From Luzula sylvatica (taxonomy: Eukaryota; Streptophyta; Magnoliopsida; Poales; Juncaceae), in NCBI GenBank assembly GCA_946800325.1, contig OX326960.1, positions 11,568,893 through 11,632,892 of the forward strand: a stretch of DNA of 64,000 nt, written 5' to 3'. Of this stretch, positions 57,726-64,000 are shown in pieces. A program made the position numbers and the translations under genes. Numbering within the stretch: the first letter of the stretch is position 1; the number at the start of each line of letters is the position of its first letter. The notes beneath the pieces were generated by a model. It did not search any database, was not told the origin of the DNA, and saw nothing but the letters and a program-made list of their open reading frames with translations.

Positions 57726-57810
57726 CGACTCTCTGAATTTTGGTGTGATTTTTACGAATTATGGTGTGATTTTTCTTATTTAATTCAATTTCCAATTTTA
57801 GGATTGCTCA

Positions 57811-57990
57811 ATGGCGTCTAATACACAAAGTGGCGGTACTTCTAATACGACTGAGAGTACAAATGCGAACAAAGATATTCGATGGAATTATGGCGAAAGA
57901 GTAATGCAAAATAATGTTTCAAAGGTGAAATGTAACTATTCCGGTCATTTTTGTATTTATATATTTATTTTGAACTTGGACATTTGGTAA
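57811..57990 (+). pseudogene. N-terminal exon of BED-type hAT transposase
   Basis: This 59-residue reading frame begins MASNTQSGGTSNTTE and continues KDIRWNYGERV, then NNVSKVKCNYSGHF. The W....G.....V.C..C arrangement is the start of the BED zinc finger of plant hAT transposases. Here the second Cys of the usual CNYCG is Ser and the rest is deleted. ATTTTAG just before the ATG resembles a splice acceptor, so a 5' leader intron is likely. Short length and deletion make it non-functional. Confidence 0.7.
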
Positions 57991-58494
57991 TATTTTATTT
58001 TACTATTAAAAAATTATATTTATATATATATTTTTTGTTTTATATCCAAATTTTAATGAAAATATGACTATTTTTGGATTACCGTTTTTCACCGTTTTTT
58101 TACCGTTTTTCGGTTAGTACACTAAAACGGTGCCGGACCGTTCCGTACCGTATCCCGTCATCTACAACATTGCCCTGAAGTGTTCAAAAAAGTTCAACTT
58201 GCCCCCCAAACTCTAATTTTGTTCATTTTGCCCCCTGAACTCTCATTTTTGCTCATTTTTGCCCCCTCCATCAGTTAAGTGCCAAGTCAGCAGTTAAGTG
58301 ATGACGTGACAGTGATGACGTGGCATTTTTTTGATGATTTTGTTGATGACGTGGCAAAATTTATATTATAAAATTACACATAGATTAATTAATACATTTA
58401 ACAAATAATTAACCCAAACCCATTTAATCCAAATTAAACCCAAACCCATTACATTAACCCTCTCTTTCAACCCGACCCCCTCTCTCTCGTCGCC

Positions 58495-59340
58495 ATGGCA
58501 GCTCTCTCTCTCTCTCTCTCAAACCCATTTGATGATTTTGTTCCATGGCAGCTTTCTCTCTCTCTCAGATCTCTCTCTCTCTCTCTCACAGCTCTCTCTC
58601 TCTCTCTCAGATCTCTCTCTCTCTCTCACAGCTCTCTCTCTCTCAGATCTCTCTCTCTCGCAGCTCTCACGCCTTTACCGGGTGACTATGTCTACTTCAA
58701 ATCGCCAGTTCCTCTTCACAAGATCTCTGTGAGTTTACTTCTGGATTTGCGCATGTTCGCTTCTGATTTTGTGTTTTCTAATGGACGCCATCCTCAATTT
58801 GTGCATTTTCAGCTTAGTCAACCGTAATCAAGCCAAATTGTCAACTTCCTTTTTTTCTTTTCGTTTCAGCAATCAGTGTTAGTTTCGTAATAAAGACTCC
58901 TAATCCAAGATTTTATACAATTTCGATTCAATTTTGGCACTGTTTTAGCTCAGTCAATTGCTTTTATTTGTGTTTTTTTGGGGTACTTCAAATTATCTAC
59001 TCAATTTGGATCCAATCAGTGAAATTTTATTCTCTGCACTCGATTGCATTATCACATTTTAGTCCAAATTCCAGTAAATTAGCAATTTGATACCTTTACT
59101 CACACTTATTTCAAATTCTTAAACAATTGACCTAAATTTCAAATGCTTCTTCCTCCAGATTGGATCTAAACTATGGAGATATTACGATTTTGGCCCTAAG
59201 ACCGTACCGCCTCTGATTTGCATGCCAGGAATCGCCGGTACCAGGAATCGCCGGTACCAGGAATCGCCGTTACCGAGAGAGAGGGGTCAGCGACGAGAGA
59301 GAGCTGCGAGAGAGGGGGGGTCGGGTTGAGAGAGAGGGAT
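58495..59340 (+). other. MULE interior, possible captured gene piece
   Basis: A CT-rich stretch (58500-58680) is followed by GGTGACTATGTCTACTTC and by AGATCTCTGTGAGTTT, which resembles an exon end with a GTGAGT donor. The short frame MSTSNRQFLFTRSL starts at 58688. The right part holds three copies of CAGGAATCGCCGGTAC (about 59224-59275). Host-gene capture (Pack-MULE) is possible, but no family is recognised. Confidence 0.35.
59224..59275. repeat. Three copies of a 16-17-bp repeat
   Basis: CCAGGAATCGCCGGTAC-type units are tandemly arranged, the third slightly changed. Confidence 0.8.
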
Positions 59341-59651
59341 AATGCAATGGGTTTGGGTTTAGTTTGGATTAAATGGGTTTGGGTTAATTATTTGTTAAAT
59401 GAGTTAATTAATCTATGTGTAATTTTATAATATAAATTTTGCCACGTCATCAACAAAATCATCAAAAATTGCCAAGTCATCACTGCCACGTCATCACTTA
59501 ACTGCTGACTGGACACTTAACTGATGGAGGGGGCAAAAGTGAGCAAAAATGAGAGTTCAGGGGGCAAAATGAACAAAATTAGAGTTTGGGGGGCAAGTTG
59601 AACTTTTTTGAACACTTCGGGGGGCAAAAGTGAGCTTTTTTCTTTTTTTTT

Positions 59652-60540
59652 ATTTGGTCATACTTTTGAATCTGTAATTAGTTATCGATTAAATTAATTC
59701 GGATAAGTTTTCAATCTTTGTTATGTAGTTTGTCTTAATTGGTAAATTCTGAATTTTTTACCTACGGGTTTGTTTAAAAAAATCTGAATTTGTAAATTAA
59801 TTAACTCACCTCCTCTCATTAAAAGGGAAATGATTTTAATTTAATCATCTTGTCTGATTAAAATGAAAATCAGTTTGATTATCAATTTTAAAATTAATTG
59901 TCATCTTTTTTGAGTAATTTATCTAAATTGGTCAATTGTGAATCTTTAGTTCATGGTTATACATCTCATTTAGTCAAATTAATATTATTGGTCTTTATCT
60001 TAATTGGCAAGTGCTGGATAAATCTTTTATGAGATCATGCTAGATTTTAATATCGGTGATCATCTTTTTTATGAGTTCGTGGTCTTTATCTTTAGATCAT
60101 GATAGATTTAAACTATATGATCAATACCTATAATTTACTAATTCACACACATCCAAACATCCACTTTTTAGAAACCCTACATTTCTCGAACCTATAAGAT
60201 TGGTGATTTCGAAATTCCAAATCCTACAAATATACTATCCTAAACTACAAAACACTTGTGCATCCAAACAAGCCCTGAGTGGTTAATGAAGTCAATGTAT
60301 AAATAGAAATGGGGTACAACAATTGTAATTGAATTATTCATCTTTAATAAAAAGAAAGAGAAGAAAACAGTTCTTGACTTCAGAGATCTTAACACCTAGA
60401 GATTCAAAGGAATATTCAACACATATTATGAAATAAATCAATTACAAACGTAAATTTTGATTTAATTCAATTTCTTGTATATCATTAAAACAGAAAAAAC
60501 ATATTTAAGTCAACCACCAAATCAAGATCACGAGCTTCCT
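59652..60540. other. Duplicated backbone, no gene
   Basis: The sequence equals 26810-27700 of copy 1. It contains the right end of the TIR element (ends at 60292) and the 3' flank of H4 copy 7. Confidence 0.6.
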
Positions 60541-60544
60541 CCTT

Positions 60545-61135
60545 GCCTCTTCAGAGCAGAAATATCTTGAAGCCACTACGTGATTCTTCATTGATCAAAC
60601 CGCAGATCCGCTCAACACCACCACGTCATGCCAATCCGCGAATTGCTGGATTGGTGAATCCATGCGCGTTATCAGAAAGCACCTTATTGGGCCTCCTCTT
60701 TGTTCCGACATTGTTGAAGAAGAAATTAGCCTGTAATTGAAGAACGATAATCAAATTAAGCTGTTAATCGTCAATAATTCAAAAGATTAAGAAATTTAAT
60801 TTGAGTAAAGAAAAGAAGTAATACCTTGAAGCCACGACGTGTTTCTTCATAGATCAAACCGCTGATCCGCTCAACGCCACCACGTCATGCCAATCAGCGA
60901 ATTGCTGGATTGGTGAATCCATGTGCGTCATCAGAAAGCACCTTCTTGTTCGTCCTCTTTGATTCGACATTGTTGAAGAAGAAATTAGCCTGTAATTCAA
61001 GAACTATAATCAAATTAGCTGTTAGTCTTCAAAATTTCAAAAGATTAAGAAATTTAATTTGAGTAAAGAAAAGAAGAAATACCTTGTGAGGAAAGCAAGC
61101 GACGGAGAATAAAAATGAAAACCTGCTGTCCAAAG
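60545..61135 (-). pseudogene. Histone H4-derived pseudogene, copy 7
   Basis: This is the duplicate of copy 3, but with clearer module borders. Exon 1 ends CACAAG at 61083 before GTATTTC. Module 1 is 60989-60825 (AG acceptor, TTCAAG end, GT donor); module 2 is 60730 to about 60551. In the H4 frame module 1 reads [17 protein letters not shown], stop, LA, stop, RGGVERISGLIYEETRRGFK. Module 2 reads FTNPAIRGL-like, GGVERICGLINEES and SGFKIF. Two stops and a missing tail exclude an active histone. Comparison with copy 3 shows separate decay after duplication: copy 3 has the C-terminal VTYTEH piece, which copy 7 has lost. Confidence 0.84.
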
Positions 61136-61159
61136 TGAGGAAGAGAGTGGAAGGTGGGG

Positions 61160-61270
61160 TTACTTATGGAGGAGATGGATTAAGTGGATGAATATAAACC
61201 GTTGGATTGCAAGTGATTAGACGGATGAGATTAAGTGGATGTATTAAGTGGATGAATATAAACCGTTGCG
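61160..61270 (-). promoter_or_regulatory. H4-type promoter of copy 7
   Basis: The TATA box is changed to CCATAAGTAA (61160-61169). The AATCCAACGGTTTATATTC motif lies near 61192-61210, with a partial second copy near 61254-61268. No type I element remains. Confidence 0.45.
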
Positions 61271-63700
61271 TGCGAGAGGTGGGCATCCCACCGTGGGATT
61301 GAGGCAAGTTATTTATTATTAGTTCGTTGCCTAATTATGAACAACAACAAATTATTGAATTTAAGAATTCCTTTGATGATGATAATGAACAACACTATAT
61401 TAGTGTTAATATCAGTATAATACCAAAATGAAAGTTTGATAAATATATTTGAATGATGTTATTGCACGAACTAACATTAATAAATTGAGAACGATTGTAT
61501 TTTTTTAATTAAATAATTATTATACATTTATTTATGGTCATTGATATTTATTATATTTATATATTATTATTTATATGTTTTATGAATCATGCAAAAAAAA
61601 TTCTAATATTATGAAAAATCAAACCAAATCAATATATATTAATTTTCATATGTATGACATGTTACAATTTAATTATTTTTTCATTATGATAAAAAATTTA
61701 AGAATATAAATATTTTTTATATAAGAAAGATTTTACTTACATAACTTATGGACTGTGATAAACTAATAGATAAATATAAAAAATATTAATCATCGAAAAA
61801 ATGATGAATACCATATTTTACGGAAAAAAATGACAACAAAAAATTGTATCATTTTTGTTCAAAATAGTTCATTCATGTCATATCTAATATGAAAATAATG
61901 TATAACACGACTCACTACGTGCAATTAATGATATAGTACTAATAAAAAGATATTCATCTGAAATGCAATGTAAATAAAACATAAATATCTAGGAATGTTC
62001 ATTCGGTCGGTTCGGTTCAAACCGAACCAAATAAGACCAAGCTAATTTAAACTAAACCCAAACTAAAGTCAAACTGAATCGAGTAAACCGAACTATTATT
62101 CGGTTGATCGAATAAAAAAACATTACAACTTTAAAATATAAATAAATTAAAGACAAAACCATAATTTAATAATAAAAAATAAAAAAATGTATTAGTTTAT
62201 TGTTTACAAGATTATTATATTATTTTTCATATTTTTAACATTTATTTATTAAAAAAAATGAAAATGAGATGTTATTCGGTCGGTTCGATTTAACCGGTTG
62301 AAAGCTCTAAACAGGAACCGAACCGAATAAATCGAAAAATACTATTTTTCAACCGAAGTCAAACAAAATAAATCGAAAATCTGAACCGATTAAATCGAGC
62401 AATATCATATTTTTGAAATATCACATTTTCAATTTGAAAATAATATCAAAATTTGATTATTTAAAATTATAATTAATAATTATTTCACCTCGTGTGGCAT
62501 TTTTGAATTTACTTCAAAAATAATAATATTATTGGATATATGTTTATAAAAATAAAAATTTGATTATATTTTAATAGATAAACTATTATTTTCATTTTTG
62601 TTAGGTTGGCAAAGTTTTTTTTTAATAAAAAACAAAAATATAACCTGCACGGTATTATATATGATCATAACTATTATGGGTTTAAATTTCTTATGTAATA
62701 TGTTCACAAATTCAAATTAAAGAAAACGTATGTACTAACTATAATGATAATCAATATCAAAATTAATGATTTGTGAGTGATTTAAAATCACAATCGTAAA
62801 ATTATGCTTAAATATAATCATATTTATTGTTCATGCAAAAATTATATATATTTATAACTAAGAAGTAAGTTATTTTATGATAACATATTATTCGTTTTAA
62901 TATCCGAAAAAAAAACTGTATATGTATTCGCATCCGAGAATACCGAACCGTATCCCTATATGTTTATCATCATAATTGTATTCGGATCCGGGTAATTCAA
63001 TATTCGGATCGCATTCGAAGAAGAAAATATAGATATGAATCTGATATGACTACTATCCGAATCGAATCCGAACCATTGACATCCCTATATATATGTGCCT
63101 GCACAATATTGCATCACGGATTATATGTTGATGTACATAATGATAATCAATAAAATACTTTTATATGTAGATTAGCAAGTTTAGATTGGTTTTCCCTATA
63201 ATTCAATATTGCATCCCTATATTTATAACTATAAATATATTGATGTACATACTTTTATATGTAGATTAGCAAGTTCAGATTTGTTTTCCCTAATATTGTT
63301 TTCTAATTTACGTTATTATACATAAGAATAAAAAAAAAAGTATATGATGATATTATCCCTGCACAATATTGCATCAATTTGAACCGTAAAAATGTTGCAT
63401 CACGGATTTTCATAATTATCTTTCGCTACCCACAATCGTTAACACAGAAATCCAAAATACTTAAACTATTTTTTTTCTTCTTAAATTCAATTATTTAGCT
63501 ATATATGTCATTTTTTATTTCGATTTCAAATTAAAAACTTAATTTTCCAAGTGTTTATATGTGTACATCAAAAGTACTTGATGAACATAAAAATAAAATA
63601 TTTGTAATTATTTCAAAATGAAATATTCGTAATTATATCGAAATAAAATATCGAGATCTTAATTGAATTATTTTTAGCTAACTATTCAAATTAAAATATA
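61271..63700. other. AT-rich duplicated backbone, no gene
   Basis: The sequence matches 28475-29012 and 30494-32345. It contains the worn MITEs noted in copy 1 (about 61993-62410 and 62895-63087). No ORF of interest. Confidence 0.5.
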
Positions 63701-63734
63701 CTATATACATATCAAAGAATCAACCATAAATGAA

Positions 63735-64000
63735 TTAGAGTGGTGATGCATGTCCTCCTTGAAATCCCCCAGAATGATTGATGTGTTGGCACCTATATTA
63801 ATGATGGTGAGAAACCATGTATATTTAATTTTTTCCATCATATATAGGATAAGAAGGTAAAAAAGATCCATCGTTTCATAGATCATTAATTTATTTAATA
63901 TTTTAAGCAAGTTTATTTACCACCATTTGTAATATTAATTATCAAATTTAAATTTATAAATTTGGAAAAGAAGTTATTTAACCGAATTAATACACCGTTT
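63735..64000 (-). repeat. Inverted repeat, right arm
   Basis: Its reverse complement aligns with 55140-55435. It lies directly right of duplication copy 2 and runs off the window end, so the outer limit is unknown. Confidence 0.8.

Larger units (their letters stand above)
57022..58172 (+). mobile_element. hAT deletion derivative nested in MULE, 1151 bp
   Basis: Ends CAATGTTGTA and TACAACATTG are flanked by an exact 8-bp duplication, CCCTGAAG (57014-57021 and 58173-58180). Subterminal regions are full of AAAACGGT-type repeats. A CT-rich leader (57265-57725) precedes a transposase N-terminus. It is the same family as 38356-39167. Confidence 0.92.
56994..59642. mobile_element. MULE with long TIRs, nested hAT inside
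   Basis: Inverted arms start GAAAAAAGCTCACTTTTGC and continue for roughly 250-400 bases, with GCCCCCTGAACTCTCATTTT and ATGACGTGGCA phrases on both sides. The flanks are nine T residues (56985-56993 and 59643-59651), consistent with a 9-bp target duplication in a T run. Duplication copy 1 has the empty site at 26801-26810. Without the nested hAT it is about 1.5 kb. Arms share the GCCCCC-type phrases of the MITE at 25609 but are a distinct family. Confidence 0.85.
55585..63676. repeat. Large direct duplication, copy 2
   Basis: The block is collinear with 24156-32345. It lacks the solo LTR (empty site at 61809) and the region around the MULE MITE. It has instead gained the MULE/hAT nest at 56994-59642. 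Confidence 0.88.

Noticed and set aside
57139..57783. 214-residue Ser/Leu/Arg-rich ORF
   Set aside because: It reads through degenerate CT repeats in the hAT leader; overlapping frames give equally long ORFs, so it is a repeat artefact.
58495..58827. 110-residue ORF in the MULE
   Set aside because: The first half is CT microsatellite; only the non-repetitive tail was kept as a possible captured exon.

Overview
The window looks like nuclear DNA of a flowering plant, probably a dicot. It is very AT-rich, has long gene-poor stretches, and carries plant-type Ty1/copia and Athila-like LTR retrotransposons, an L1-clade LINE, hAT, MULE and Helitron elements. Seven decayed loci carry GT-AG intron signals and plant histone-type promoter motifs. 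I cannot name the species. I see no intact host gene, tRNA, rRNA, organelle segment or CRISPR array.

The backbone is a set of old, related blocks, all with the same polarity. Each ends on the right with a minus-strand, histone-H4-derived pseudogene: 11.7-12.4, 20.7-21.5, 27.7-28.4, 33.8-34.3, 37.05-37.7, 49.7-50.6 and 60.5-61.2 kb. Each H4 locus keeps a TATA box, a non-coding first exon, an intron and one to three tandem copies of an H4 exon-plus-intron module. Several promoters retain remnants of the plant histone type I element. Two fragments resembling the end of a BTB/POZ-MATH (BPM) protein lie at 16.2 and 41.0 kb. A segment of about 8 kb is present twice (24.16-32.35 and 55.59-63.68 kb). 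The second copy is bracketed by inverted copies of a 300-bp sequence.

Younger elements interrupt this backbone. They are: an apparently complete Ty1/copia element with an intact 1323-residue polyprotein (629-9224, TSD TATAA); an LTR remnant split by a 5'-truncated LINE (17.3-20.2 kb); a Helitron-like insertion (22.67-23.32 kb); a foldback MULE MITE (25609-26047); a TIR element (26249-27440); a 1476-bp solo LTR (29018-30493); hAT derivatives at 38356-39167, 41792-42756, 52775-53793 and 57022-58172; a non-autonomous Athila-type LTR element with one 388-residue ORF (43476-49400); and a MULE (56994-59642) that contains one of the hATs. Related blocks in the same window supply uninterrupted versions of several insertion sites, so many boundaries can be fixed by internal comparison.

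The signals most worth following are the H4 pseudogene family with duplicated exon modules and the arrays of a CCGTTRYAACGG palindrome. The arrays occur in the leader of the copia element and in the U3 region of a different LTR family. Next come the single-ORF LTR element and the inverted repeats around the second copy of the 8-kb duplication. All similarity statements come from reading the sequence by eye; no searches were run.
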